From the NCBI GenBank assembly GCA_018260275.1, contig JAGLBK010000002.1:1-46018 (forward strand): 46,018 bases of DNA, read 5' to 3'. The notes beneath the pieces were generated by a model, which worked only from the letters and a program-made list of their open reading frames with translations, searched no databases and was not told the origin of the DNA. The translations under genes and the position numbers were made by a program. Below are positions 9,186 through 17,551 of this stretch, in pieces (position 1 is the stretch's first letter; the number at the start of each line of letters is the position of its first letter). The stretch comes from Deinococcus sp. GTDB taxonomy: Bacteria > Deinococcota > Deinococci > Deinococcales > Deinococcaceae.

Positions 9186-9548
9186 CTACAGCTTGATGTC
9201 GAATCCAATCGTGTCGCGAACCAGCTTACCCATGTAGGCCTTGGCATCCACCGTATTGGCAGAAAAAGCGTCCTTGAGGCTGGGAATCGGCAGCAGAATC
9301 GGCAGGTCGCGGCCACGCATGATGCGGGCAGTGGCGGTGGCCGGGTCGGGAATCAGGCCGGTATCTACCGCGACCAGTCCGAACTGGCCGTCCTGAATAA
9401 TCTGTTCCAGTTCCTGCACTGCCTGGGCCGCCGTCGTTTCGATGACGTGTGCCCCGGCGAGCCGGTAACCGGTGGCGGTTTCGGAGTCGGTAAGCACAGC
9501 CACGCGCTGCATGGTGGCGGTGTGGCCCTTTTTGCTGCCAGCGGTCAT
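9186..9548 (-). CDS. atpF: V/A-type ATP synthase subunit F
   Basis: A 120-residue subunit F, the small rotor-stalk subunit next to D. The family core starts at MQRVAVLTDSETATGYRLAG (residue 13) and ends LVRDTIGFDIKL, the same ending as the Thermus protein. The ATG at 9548 overlaps the atpC stop (ATGA), favouring it, but the internal ATG at 9512 fits the usual family start better and may be the real one. A 103-base gap follows before atpA. Confidence 0.9.
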   Translation of the reverse strand: MTAGSKKGHTATMQRVAVLTDSETATGYRLAGAHVIETTAAQAVQELEQIIQDGQFGLVAVDTGLIPDPATATARIMRGRDLPILLPIPSLKDAFSANTVDAKAYMGKLVRDTIGFDIKL

Positions 9549-10525
9549 GCGCCGACCTCCTTACGCAGTTGTTCGGTCGGCAGGTCATAGAATTTGCCGC
9601 GCCCAATCAGGCGGAGTTTGGCAATTTCAATTTCCTTGCGCCGCAGAAAGTCCAAGATGATGCCCACGCCCTCGGGGTCGCTCGCTGCATTGCTGCGCGC
9701 GGCCCGGTCGAGGCTGGCCCGCGCAGCCACTTCAGCGTCTTCCAGCGTCGGAGCGTCCAGAATCGCCGTAATATCGGCGTTTCCGGCGGCGTCGCCAGCG
9801 GCCATGCGGCTGTAGCCGCCCGCGTCGTAACTTCCACCAGCCACAAACAGATTGGGGTCGAGGGGCTGCCCCTTCGCGCTGCGGGCAATCAACGCGTTGG
9901 TCACGTCAATCTCGCGGGTCAGGTAACGGCGCAGGCTGGTTTCGCGGGCCACGCTCAGGGCGTGGTGATAATAGCCCTGATCCAGAGCCACTTCCAGATC
10001 CATCAGGCGGTTGTTGGCGGCGTAAGCAGTCGCGCCGTTACGGAACGCCGCCGCCAGCGGATGACCGCCCATGGCCAGGGCCGCCGCCGCACTTTGCAGG
10101 TCGCTTGAACCAGCAGCGGTTTGCAGCACGCTGGGCTTGATGCTGCCGCCCGGAATCAGGCTGGCGGCGATGGTGTCCGCGCCGCGCCCAGACGTAATTC
10201 CACGGGCGATGGTTTTGAGGTTTACCAGATCCCATTTCATCAGCAGGGCCTGGATTTCCTTTTTGGCGTCACCGTCGGCAAAGCCCAGCACCTTCTGGGT
10301 GGTCGCAAAGAGGTTTTGCGACAGCGCCCGGTCAAGTTCAGGCAGCCCGGCGTTTTCACCGGTGGTCTCGCGCATGTTGGCGCCCAGACCCTCGGTTTCG
10401 GCTAGCACGCGCAGGAATTCCTGGTAGCTGCCGGACACCAGCGCCGATTCGAGGGCGCGGCCATCGAGCAGTTTGGTGCGCATGATCCGCACGCGGGTAT
10501 TGATATACGAGTAGTCGTCGGGCAC
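9545..10525 (-). CDS. atpC: V/A-type ATP synthase subunit C
   Basis: A 326-residue all-helical subunit C, the funnel that connects the central stalk to the membrane c-ring. It begins PDDYSYINTRVRIMRTKLL, standard for the family, and has the repeated three-helix architecture. The start is GTG with a strong upstream Shine-Dalgarno (AAAGGAGGGG). It overlaps atpF by four bases. Confidence 0.93.
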   Translation of the reverse strand: MPDDYSYINTRVRIMRTKLLDGRALESALVSGSYQEFLRVLAETEGLGANMRETTGENAGLPELDRALSQNLFATTQKVLGFADGDAKKEIQALLMKWDLVNLKTIARGITSGRGADTIAASLIPGGSIKPSVLQTAAGSSDLQSAAAALAMGGHPLAAAFRNGATAYAANNRLMDLEVALDQGYYHHALSVARETSLRRYLTREIDVTNALIARSAKGQPLDPNLFVAGGSYDAGGYSRMAAGDAAGNADITAILDAPTLEDAEVAARASLDRAARSNAASDPEGVGIILDFLRRKEIEIAKLRLIGRGKFYDLPTEQLRKEVGA

Positions 10526-10543
10526 GGCTGTTCTACCCCTCCT

Positions 10544-11101
10544 TTACTCGGCGAGCAGACGGTTAATCTGGGGGGCGAGGTCGGCCTTCACGCGCTCCAG
10601 ACGGCCTGCCAGCGTGTTGGTGATGCCGCTCTTGCCGCCCTGGGCGATCACGCGCACACCACCCGTGATGTTGGCGTTTTCACGCACTGGAATGTCCTGC
10701 ACCAGAATTCGGCCCAGACCTAGATCGGCGGGATTGACCTCGACGGCTTCAGCGTTGGGCACCGCCTGACGGGCTTCCACGACCAGCCGGGCCAGGATGT
10801 CGCGGTACTCGGGCGCAGTGGTAATGCCGCCCAGGTACTCGTTGACCAGACCGTAGACCTGCGTCAGACCGGACTCACTGGCACTCAATTGAGCCGCGTT
10901 CATTTCGAGGTCGGCGGCGCTTTTGGCACGCACCAGCCCCGCCTGACGCTGGCTTTCCAGGGCGCGGGTCCGGCTCTCGAGCAGGGTCTGTGCGCGTTCC
11001 TGGGCATCGGCGACAATCTTGTCGGCCCGGCCCTTGGCTTCGGCACGAATCCGCTCGATTTCCGACTGCGCTTCGTTTTCTAAGAGCTTGTCGAGCGCCA
11101 T
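10544..11101 (-). CDS. atpE: V/A-type ATP synthase subunit E
   Basis: A 185-residue peripheral-stalk subunit. The first half is a long charged coiled coil rich in Ala, Glu and Arg (LLENEAQSEIERIRAEAKGR); the second half is the globular head that binds the top of the B subunits (ADLGLGRILVQDIPV, then ITNTLAGRLERVKADLAPQI). It starts one base after the atpK stop. Together with the small G/H-type subunit at the head of the operon it makes the stator. Confidence 0.93.
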   Translation of the reverse strand: MALDKLLENEAQSEIERIRAEAKGRADKIVADAQERAQTLLESRTRALESQRQAGLVRAKSAADLEMNAAQLSASESGLTQVYGLVNEYLGGITTAPEYRDILARLVVEARQAVPNAEAVEVNPADLGLGRILVQDIPVRENANITGGVRVIAQGGKSGITNTLAGRLERVKADLAPQINRLLAE

Positions 11102-11102
11102 A

Positions 11103-11408
11103 TCAGTTCAGGATGAACAGGGCGAGGAAGCCGAAGATGACCAGCGTTTCTGGGATCAGGAAGTACAGCAGCAGGCTACCGGCCTTGCTGGGGTCTTCGG
11201 CGACGGCGCCGACCAGGCTGGAGCCGATGCGGGCCTGGGCCACACCGGTGCCCAGTGCGCCGAGGCCCAGGGCCAGACCAGCGCCGATAGCGCGCAGGCC
11301 GCGGTACATGTCATCGGGGCCGCCGACCGTGTTGTTGGTCTGGGCGAAGCCGGTGGCGGCGAGGGCGAGAACGAGGGACGCGACGACGATTTTGGTGGTT
11401 TTATTCAT
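11103..11408 (-). CDS. atpK: V/A-type ATP synthase proteolipid (c-ring) subunit
   Basis: A 101-residue membrane subunit. It has an N-terminal signal-like segment (VVASLVLALAATGFAQ), then two membrane helices, ALGLGALGTGVAQARIG and the C-terminal IPETLVIFGFLALFIL. The Glu in the second helix is the expected ion-carrying carboxylate. A cleavable signal on the proteolipid is also known from Thermus. The Shine-Dalgarno is GGAGAT. Gene names vary (atpK or atpL). Confidence 0.93.
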   Translation of the reverse strand: MNKTTKIVVASLVLALAATGFAQTNNTVGGPDDMYRGLRAIGAGLALGLGALGTGVAQARIGSSLVGAVAEDPSKAGSLLLYFLIPETLVIFGFLALFILN

Positions 11409-11496
11409 GGTTGATCTCCTGAAAGTTTAATTGATCTGAGCTTGGTCGGGAAAGTCTGGCTGTTCTGGCCGGTTGATCTGATCCGGTGAGACTTAC

Positions 11497-13605
11497 TTAC
11501 TTCACTGAGCCGCTGACCGCGTCGGGAATTCGCTGGAGCGAAACCTGGGCGGGCGTCCCCGTGCTGGGGCTGAGGCGGCGCAGGGGGTTGTACGCGGGGC
11601 TGGTTTCGGTGTTGAAACCGGTGGGGTTGAGGAATTCGACCATGTGAAGACGGAGAGGCTGCACGATGTGGCCGATCAGGGTCAGGGCCAGCACGAAGAA
11701 GTGCAGCAGAGCGCCCACCAGGACACCGACGATGATGCCCAGAATGCCGATCTTCTCGAACAGTGACCAGCCGACGTCGCTGCACAGCTTGGCGAGGATG
11801 GCCGACACCAGCCCGACGGCGAAGATTCGAGAGTAACTGAGCACCGCGCTGCCCTGCGAGAGCAGTTCGATCGGCAGCATGGGGAACTTCTTGATAATCA
11901 GGATGTAACCGACGATGAAGGCGATAAAGCCCAGATACATCAGCGCCACCAGCGGATTCCCGATGTGGGCCAGCGACAGCGCCCCGAAGTCCTTCCCGGC
12001 GCGGCTGGCAAAGGACATCATGATGAGGCCCAGGACACCCCCGGCAAGGGCGATGCCTTCCCAGGTGTGAGCGCTGTCCTTGTGGCGGATGCCCATCTGA
12101 ATACGGATGGCCCAGCCCCACAGCACCTGCACGATGCCGAAGATCAGCGAGAAGATCAGGGCAATGTTGCTGAAGTGCACGGTATCCAGGCGCGGGAAGA
12201 GGGTCGGAAGCAGGCCGTGGGCGTGTTCCGCCGCCTCGCCCCAGTGGACGCCGGTCCAGCCCCACAGGCGGTTGAGCAGGTCGTTGTTCTGGTAGAACAG
12301 CCCCAGGTGCTCGCCCAGCGTGCCGAACAGTTCGCCGGTCAGGAAGCCCCAGACGATGGTCCAGGCCGCCATGACACTGGTCACGAAGCTGAGGTTACGC
12401 AGGGCGTCGGGCTGCACGTACGCGCCGAAGAAGGACAAGTCCCAGCCCTCGTTGCGGCGTGCCTTGCCCGCGAGCCACATGCTGAACCACAGGAACAGCA
12501 GGCCGTAGCCGATGTCCGCGATGATGATCCCGAAAAACAGTGGGAAGAACACGGCGATCACCCAGGTCGGGTCGAAGGAGCCGTACTTGGGCAGGCTCAT
12601 CATGCCCATGACCAGCTGGAAGGGCTTGACGTACCCGTTGTTGACCAGTTCGACCGGAACGTCGTGGTCGTGGTGCTCGTCGACCGGGTGCAGCTCGGCG
12701 CTGACCGAGTCGCCCAGGCGGTCGAGGGTGTTTTCCAGCATAGGCAGGCGGTCGGCGGGCACGTACCCCTGAAGCACCAAGCTGTACTTGCCACGCGCCG
12801 ACACTGCACGCACGTCATGAACAGCCACACGGTCTTTCAGGGCGTCGCGCACGGCGTACAGGCTGGGGCCGTACTGCTGGGCCAGCTGGTCGCGCAAGGC
12901 GTTCAGGCTGGCCTGACGCGCCGCACCGTTGGCGTGAATGTCGGCCATGGCCTGCGCCGCGTCGCTCAGAGGCATCTGGTCGAAGCGTCCGGGCAAGCGG
13001 AGTTCGCCCAGGCGCACCCGTGAGAGGGCGGCGCGGGCAAGGTCACGGTCCGACTTGAGGGAGGCGATCACGCCGACGCGGTTTTGGCCGACCTGCTCCG
13101 TCGCCAGCAAGTAACGCTCGGGCAGGGCTTCGCGCAGGGCAGCTTCAAGTTCGGCCAGCTGATCACTAGGCTGAAGCAAAAAAGGAACCAGACCCACGCG
13201 CTGGCTGCGGTCTAGGCCACCGGTCATGCGGGCCAGGGCCTGCACGGTATCGCCGTAGGTACGCTCGGCTTCCAGATCGCTCTGGAGGTCCTGACGTTGG
13301 CGGGCGAGGCTAGAGACAGGCTCCGCCGCGCCCTCGATCACCCCCTGCCACTCGGTCAGAGCGGGCAGGGGGGCGGGGGCAGGGCGGTAGGCCCCGAGTT
13401 CGGAGATGGTGCTCTCCGCGCGGGCCAGCAGCCGCTCGTCTTCGCGGCGCGACTGGGCGTCTTGTCCGGCGAGCGTACCCGTGTTCAGGGGACCACCTGT
13501 GATGGGCTTGAGGTGCAGCACTCCGGCGTCCTGTAGGGCCGTAATGACCGCTTCGCTCTCCCGTTTCCGGGTAGCGATCACGACCTGCTGCATGTGATTG
13601 ATCAC
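11497..13605 (-). CDS. atpI: V/A-type ATP synthase subunit I (stator a-subunit)
   Basis: A 702-residue protein with a soluble N-terminal half of about 360 residues, coiled-coil in part, and a C-terminal half with seven or eight membrane helices (FGIIIADIGYGLLFLWFSMW onward). The late segment containing LRLHMVEFLNPTGF is typical of the part that faces the c-ring. It provides the proton half-channels. The start is GTG within GTGA, overlapping the upstream small-subunit stop; an in-frame ATG four codons later is possible. The 88-base gap to atpK shows no clear terminator. Confidence 0.95.
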   Translation of the reverse strand: MINHMQQVVIATRKRESEAVITALQDAGVLHLKPITGGPLNTGTLAGQDAQSRREDERLLARAESTISELGAYRPAPAPLPALTEWQGVIEGAAEPVSSLARQRQDLQSDLEAERTYGDTVQALARMTGGLDRSQRVGLVPFLLQPSDQLAELEAALREALPERYLLATEQVGQNRVGVIASLKSDRDLARAALSRVRLGELRLPGRFDQMPLSDAAQAMADIHANGAARQASLNALRDQLAQQYGPSLYAVRDALKDRVAVHDVRAVSARGKYSLVLQGYVPADRLPMLENTLDRLGDSVSAELHPVDEHHDHDVPVELVNNGYVKPFQLVMGMMSLPKYGSFDPTWVIAVFFPLFFGIIIADIGYGLLFLWFSMWLAGKARRNEGWDLSFFGAYVQPDALRNLSFVTSVMAAWTIVWGFLTGELFGTLGEHLGLFYQNNDLLNRLWGWTGVHWGEAAEHAHGLLPTLFPRLDTVHFSNIALIFSLIFGIVQVLWGWAIRIQMGIRHKDSAHTWEGIALAGGVLGLIMMSFASRAGKDFGALSLAHIGNPLVALMYLGFIAFIVGYILIIKKFPMLPIELLSQGSAVLSYSRIFAVGLVSAILAKLCSDVGWSLFEKIGILGIIVGVLVGALLHFFVLALTLIGHIVQPLRLHMVEFLNPTGFNTETSPAYNPLRRLSPSTGTPAQVSLQRIPDAVSGSVK

Positions 13606-13919
13606 GGCAGCACCGCCCTCAGGATTCGTTCGGCAGCCTGTTGCACCCGGCCTGATGCCTTCTGGCGGGTCGCCTGCGCCTGACTCTGGGCCTGGGCGCT
13701 GGCTTCCTCGCGGATGCGCTGGGTCTCGGTCGCAAGGTCCTGCTCGTGCTGAACCTGCATGGCCTGTACCCGGGCTTCAGCGTCACGCATGATCCGGGCA
13801 GCTTCCTGCTCGGCTGCCTCGACTTCGCGCTTGGCTTCTGCTCGGGCTGCCTCAATTTGCGCGTCCAGCGCAGCCTCACGGCTGGCCAGCTCACTCAAGA
13901 CTCGACTAGAAACGTCCAA
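13602..13919 (-). CDS. V/A-type ATP synthase small stator subunit (G/H type)
   Basis: A 105-residue, almost entirely alpha-helical protein rich in Ala, Glu, Arg and Gln (AEAKREVEAAEQEAARIM), as expected for the peripheral-stalk coiled-coil partner of subunit E. It is the first gene of the operon. The chosen start is TTG at 13919-13917, six bases after a strong AGGAGG; a longer frame to 13952 would begin upstream of that ribosome-binding site and is unlikely. Sequence alone would not name it; the position in the H-I-K-E-C-F-A-B-D order does. Confidence 0.85.
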   Translation of the reverse strand: MDVSSRVLSELASREAALDAQIEAARAEAKREVEAAEQEAARIMRDAEARVQAMQVQHEQDLATETQRIREEASAQAQSQAQATRQKASGRVQQAAERILRAVLP

Positions 13920-14242
13920 ATCACTCCTCCTTTCCCCTCTAAGACCACACACACCTTCCGCCTAGAAATCCCCATCCAGGGATGAGGTCAGAAAGTGGTG
14001 AGGTTCAGTGGCCCGACCATTGTAATAGTTGCGTCAGACTCGTATCCCATCGTAACACAGGCTTAATAATTCCCCGAGAGGGCAAGCGTCCCGGTTTCAG
14101 CTGGGCTTTAACTTCGCGTGAACCACGCCAGGCAGGAAAAAGGGCTCTTCAGCCTTCCTGTCTAGGCAGGTGGGACAGAATGCCCGGCTTGGCCTGGCTG
14201 CCCCCCGTATCGGTCGCTGCTCAGTGGCTGCTCAGTGGCTGC
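13920..14242. other. Intergenic region: ATP synthase promoter side and argC terminator
   Basis: This 323-base gap has no convincing gene. The right part holds a terminator-like hairpin for argC (listed separately) and a run of three 11-base units (GCTGCTCAGTG) at about 14217-14248 that runs into the argC end. The left part must contain the ATP synthase promoter. A TACAAT hexamer on the minus strand near 14017-14022 is a weak -10 candidate, with no matching -35. Confidence 0.45.
14128..14164 (-). terminator. Likely terminator behind argC
   Basis: On the minus strand AAGGCT and AGCCCTT pair around GAAG and are followed by TTTCC, with further outer pairing of AGACAGG and CCTGCCT. It lies about 80 bases after the argC stop and would end the arginine operon. 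Confidence 0.6.
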
Positions 14243-15178
14243 TCAGTCGCTGCGCTGCGGCCCGGCCTCCAGCATCAGGTCCAGGTTCTGTACGGCGGCT
14301 CCGCTGGCGCCCTTGCCGAGGTTGTCGAGCCGCGCGGCGAGTACGGCCCGCTGTCCGTCTGCCGAGGGGTAGACGAACAGTTCCAGCTGATTGGTGCCGT
14401 TGAGGGTCTGCGGGTCGAGGGCGGCGGGATTGCCGGACAGCTCGAACACCCTGACGTACTTCTGGCCGAGGTAGTGCTTTGCCAGGGCGCTGTGCAGGTC
14501 GCGGGCTTCCAGGCCCAGCTGTTCCAGATGCAGCGGGATGGTCACGGTCATGCCCTGCGCCCAGCCGCCCACGTTCGGCGTGAAGATGGGCGTGCGGGTC
14601 AGGCCGCCGTACAGCATCATCTCGGGGATGTGCTTGTGTTCCAGGGTCAGGCCGTAGCTGATGAAAGCGCCCTTGGACGGATGATCGCCCCCCTGTTCAT
14701 GGGCATCGACCAGCGCCCGCCCGCCGCCCGTGTACCCGCTGTAGCCCTGAATACTGAGCGGGAAATCGGCAGGCAGCAGCCCGGCAGAGGTCAGCGGAGC
14801 CAGCAGCGCGATGGCGCCCGTGCTGTAGCAGCCCGGATTGGACACGTACCGGGCCGCGCGAATTTTTTCGGGCTGAGTGACGTTCAGTTCGGGAAATCCG
14901 AAGGCCCACGCGGGGTCGGTGCGGTGGGCGGTGCTGGCGTCCAGCAGCCTTGAGGCCGGGTTGGTGGTCAACTGCACGGCCTCCCGCGCCGCGTCGTCGT
15001 GCAAGCACAGGATGGACACGTCGGCGGCATTGAGGAGTTCGGCGCGTGCCGCCGGGTCTTTGCGCCGCGCCGGGTCGATGCTGAGCAGTTCGAGGTCGCT
15101 GCGCCCGCTGAGGCGTTCTCTGATTTGCAGGCCCGTGGTTCCGGCCTCACCGTCGATGAAGATTCTGGGTCTGGTCAT
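14243..15178 (-). CDS. argC: N-acetyl-gamma-glutamyl-phosphate reductase, short (type 2) form
   Basis: A 311-residue arginine-biosynthesis dehydrogenase that makes N-acetylglutamate semialdehyde. It has the N-terminal IDGEAGTTGLQIRERL nucleotide-binding motif, the catalytic cysteine in YVSNPGCYSTGAIALL (about residue 115), and the late GMTVTIPLHLEQL strand. The GEAGTTG start and about 310-residue length mark the short class. Its ATG overlaps the stop of the DUF6882-like gene (ATGA). It is the last gene of the argF operon. Confidence 0.95.
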   Translation of the reverse strand: MTRPRIFIDGEAGTTGLQIRERLSGRSDLELLSIDPARRKDPAARAELLNAADVSILCLHDDAAREAVQLTTNPASRLLDASTAHRTDPAWAFGFPELNVTQPEKIRAARYVSNPGCYSTGAIALLAPLTSAGLLPADFPLSIQGYSGYTGGGRALVDAHEQGGDHPSKGAFISYGLTLEHKHIPEMMLYGGLTRTPIFTPNVGGWAQGMTVTIPLHLEQLGLEARDLHSALAKHYLGQKYVRVFELSGNPAALDPQTLNGTNQLELFVYPSADGQRAVLAARLDNLGKGASGAAVQNLDLMLEAGPQRSD

Positions 15179-15810
15179 GCGTTCTCCTCTCTGCTGGACA
15201 GGCTCACTTTCCCGAAAGTCATGAAGACCAGTGCCGTGCTCGTCGGCCCCCGGTAGGCTCCCTGGGCTTCAGTGAGCTGGGCGGCCAGCGCGGTAAAAGC
15301 CCAGGCGTCGGCCTCGCTGCACTGAATTTTACGGTCCTGCAACGCCGTCAGACGATGCTGCCCGGCGAACTCGCGCACGGCCCCGGCAGCCTGGGCACAC
15401 GGCGCAGGCACCGACGGATGATCCCAGCCCCATAGCCAGGTGCCGTCCTGGGTGTTGTAGGTCCCGACGATCTGCATGGGGGCCATGGCCTGCACGTTCT
15501 CGCCCGTGAAGGTGATTTCTGCTGCCGATACCTTCACGCTCCAGTCGGCGGTATCCAGCCCCCAGAGATGGACATGCGCCGCCGTCTTGACTTCGAGTTC
15601 GGCCAGCGCACGTTCTAAGGAGCTCCCGGCTACAGTTACGCGTGTCCGGGAAAAGCACCCGAACCCGCTCCACTTCCGCCCAGAGCTCCTTTTGCCTTCT
15701 CGCTCTGCTTCGCAGCTTTGCAAGTCCGCTCGGGGCGATGACCTAGTCATCACCCGGCAGCTACTTACCAGGTCTGTCTGCGAACCGAACCAGTGAGAGT
15801 CAAAATTCAT
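15175..15810 (-). CDS. DUF6882-like protein carrying an in-frame repeat insertion
   Basis: A 211-residue frame. Its last 145 residues resemble the uncharacterised DUF6882 family (ALAELEVKTAAHVHLWGLDT, then a GTYNTQDGTWLWGWDHPS core). The start ATG at 15810 has GGAGG five bases upstream and lies within the end of the Nudix gene. Residues from about 16 to 65 are encoded by a 148-base inverted-repeat element plus the duplicated TA. Removing them gives MNFDSHWFGSQTDLV followed directly by ERALAELEVK, a smooth join. So the ancestral protein was about 161 residues and the present one has gained exactly 50 codons without a stop. Function is unknown; whether the longer protein is made and stable is unknown. 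Confidence 0.72.
   Translation of the reverse strand: MNFDSHWFGSQTDLVSSCRVMTRSSPRADLQSCEAEREGKRSSGRKWSGFGCFSRTRVTVAGSSLERALAELEVKTAAHVHLWGLDTADWSVKVSAAEITFTGENVQAMAPMQIVGTYNTQDGTWLWGWDHPSVPAPCAQAAGAVREFAGQHRLTALQDRKIQCSEADAWAFTALAAQLTEAQGAYRGPTSTALVFMTFGKVSLSSREENA
15618..15765 (+). repeat. TA-flanked inverted-repeat element, family 1, copy a (inside the DUF6882-like gene)
   Basis: A 148-base element bounded by TA on both sides (15616-15617 and 15766-15767). Its ends are imperfect inverted repeats (AGGAGCTCCCGGCTAC and, reversed, AGTAGCTGCCGGGTGA). The interior is shared with the copy at 30936-31062, including the stretch from GTTACGCGTGTCCGGG to CACTTCCGCCCAGAGCT. It differs from that copy mainly by a 21-base segment. 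Size, ends and TA duplication fit a MITE moved by an IS630/Tc1-type transposase; Deinococcus genomes are known to be rich in small non-coding repeats. Confidence 0.88.
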
Positions 15811-16324
15811 GGTTTCCTCCATAGCAGCGCTGCACCAGCTCGGCCAGATCACCCTTCGCCGCCTCGCCCGCCGCGATTCGCGCCAGCACCTGCCCCGGCC
15901 TCAGCCACTCTGCACCGGAGATGTCAGCGGGATTGAAGTCGGGCGCGGTGTCGCTGCGAATTTCGTAGACGCGAATGAACGCGCTGAGCGTGGTCCGGGT
16001 GGGCCAGAAGGCGGCCAGTTCACGCCACTCCACCCCGCTGATATCCAGGTTGACCTCCTCGCAGGTTTCACGGCGAAAGGCGTCTAGGTAAGTCTCGCCA
16101 CTTTGCACGGCACCGCCCACGCTGACATCGAGCGCGCCAGGGAACAGGCTTTTGTGCGGGCTGCGGCGCGGAATCCAGAGTTCGCCCCGGCTGTTGCGGA
16201 TAAAGGCATTGACGACGCGCACCCGCTCCCAGCGCAGGGCCGGGTCGGCGCGGGAAATCTGGCCGATCACCTCGTCGTGTTCGTTCACGAGGTCGAGCAG
16301 TTCGGCTGGTTCCGCCGCGTTCAC
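15800..16324 (-). CDS. Nudix hydrolase, isopentenyl-diphosphate isomerase-like
   Basis: A 174-residue Nudix protein. The Nudix box is clear (GGAVQSGETYLDAFRRETCE, completed by EVNL, about residues 70-95). The opening LLDLVNEHDEVIGQISRADP and the WERVRVVNAFIRNSRGELWI strand resemble the isopentenyl-diphosphate-isomerase-like subgroup, though the substrate could be a nucleotide. The start is GTG in GTGA, overlapping the argF stop, and the stop overlaps the start of the DUF6882-like gene by 11 bases. Its role inside an arginine operon is unclear. Confidence 0.87.
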   Translation of the reverse strand: MNAAEPAELLDLVNEHDEVIGQISRADPALRWERVRVVNAFIRNSRGELWIPRRSPHKSLFPGALDVSVGGAVQSGETYLDAFRRETCEEVNLDISGVEWRELAAFWPTRTTLSAFIRVYEIRSDTAPDFNPADISGAEWLRPGQVLARIAAGEAAKGDLAELVQRCYGGNHEF

Positions 16325-17355
16325 CAGCGGGGTTTCATCTCGCCCATGACGTGGTACAGCAGGGCCTTTTGCGCGTGCAGGCGGTTTTCGGCCTGATCGA
16401 ACACGCGGCTCTTGGGGTGCTCGGTGGCTTCCGGCACAGTTTCCTCGCCGTAGTGCGCGGGCAGACAGTGCAGGAAAATGCCGTCCGGTGCGATGGTGTC
16501 TAGCATTCCCGGCGTCACCTGATAGCCCTTGAAGGCGCGGCGGCGGATGTCGGCCTCGGCTTCCATGCCCATGCTGATCCATACGTCGGTGTACAGCACG
16601 TCTGCGCCCTGCACAGCTGCGAGGTCGTTGGTCAGGGTGATGTTCACGCCCGCCTTGACTGCGTCCATCAGCACGCCCGCGTTGGGTTCGTAGCCCACCG
16701 GGGTCACGATGGTGACGTCGCTGCCAGTCAGCACTCCCATGTGAATATGGCTGTTGGCGAGGTTGTTGCCGTCACCGATGTACACCACGCGTCTGCCGCG
16801 CAGGTCGGTGCCGAACTCCTCCTCGATGGTCTGGTAGTCGGCCAGCAGCTGCGCCGGGTGCAGCATGTCGCTCAGGCCGTTGATGACCGGGATGCTGGCG
16901 TGTTCGGCCAGTTCCACCAGGGTCTGTTGCAGGTACACGCGCCCCATGACGCCGTCGACCCAGCGTTCCAGGTTGCGGGCCACGTCGGACACGCGCTCGC
17001 GGGTGCCGAGGCCAATTTCAGTGTTGGACAGCGTAATGGCGTGGCCGCCAAGCTGATACATCCCGACGTCGAAGGTGGTGCGGGTACGCAGCGAGGACTT
17101 CTCGAATACCAGCGCGAGCGACAGCCCGGACAGCGGCTTGACCTCGCGCCACTCGCCGCGCTTCATACTGTGGGCGGTGTCCAGCACGGTGCGGAGTTCT
17201 GCCGCGGACATGTCCAGATTGCTCAGGAAGTCGCGGCCCGCCATCACCGGTCTGGGAAGGATCTGGACAGACAGCAGTTGGGGCGTCCCCGCCTTGGTGG
17301 GGGCTTTCGCACTGGCTTTGGCAGTCTTGGAGGGCGGGCGGGCAGCCTTGGTCAT
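16321..17355 (-). CDS. argF: Ornithine carbamoyltransferase
   Basis: Converts ornithine and carbamoyl phosphate to citrulline. The carbamoyl-phosphate motif SSLRTRTTFD and the ornithine-side motif HCLPAHYGEE are both present, as is a DMLHPAQLLADYQTI segment. The ATG at 17355 has TATACT nine bases upstream and no Shine-Dalgarno, so it is probably a leaderless start. This gives a Lys/Ala/Pro-rich tail of about 37 residues before the usual family start (MAGRDFLSNLDM at 17244, which has no ribosome-binding site). It heads an operon with Nudix, DUF6882-like and argC genes. AT-rich ATTCA half-sites at 17414-17444 suggest repression by ArgR. Confidence 0.95.
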   Translation of the reverse strand: MTKAARPPSKTAKASAKAPTKAGTPQLLSVQILPRPVMAGRDFLSNLDMSAAELRTVLDTAHSMKRGEWREVKPLSGLSLALVFEKSSLRTRTTFDVGMYQLGGHAITLSNTEIGLGTRERVSDVARNLERWVDGVMGRVYLQQTLVELAEHASIPVINGLSDMLHPAQLLADYQTIEEEFGTDLRGRRVVYIGDGNNLANSHIHMGVLTGSDVTIVTPVGYEPNAGVLMDAVKAGVNITLTNDLAAVQGADVLYTDVWISMGMEAEADIRRRAFKGYQVTPGMLDTIAPDGIFLHCLPAHYGEETVPEATEHPKSRVFDQAENRLHAQKALLYHVMGEMKPRW

Positions 17356-17364
17356 AGCAGAGAA

Positions 17365-17370
17365 AGTATA
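17365..17370 (-). promoter_or_regulatory. -10 box of the argF operon
   Basis: TATACT on the minus strand, nine bases before the argF ATG. No clear -35 is seen at the right spacing. Confidence 0.6.
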
Positions 17371-17410
17371 CCCGTGATTCTGCCCAGGATGCGCTGTCTC
17401 TGGTAGCACG

Positions 17411-17446
17411 TACAAATATTTATTCAATAATATGCATATTCATGCA
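17411..17446 (-). promoter_or_regulatory. Putative ArgR operator (ARG boxes)
   Basis: An AT-rich island in GC-rich sequence, 57-90 bases upstream of argF. On the minus strand it holds two TGAAT half-sites in the same orientation (GCATGAATATGCATATTA and TATTGAATAAATATTTGT). ArgR boxes have the consensus WNTGAATWWWWATTCANW. Each site has one perfect and one imperfect half. The position at an arginine operon supports the reading. Confidence 0.5.
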
Positions 17447-17551
17447 AAATCTGTGGCTGACTTGGGGCGTGGGGCGGCCTGCTCCAGTGGCCCGGTGGTC
17501 CGCCGTACCACGGTCTAGAAAGGGTTTGAGCGGCTGAACTGTTCGCCAGCC

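Noticed and set aside
15825..16582. Longer N-terminus for the Nudix protein extending into argF
   Set aside because: The upstream part is the argF gene in another frame; the GTG overlapping the argF stop fits operon coupling and the family start.
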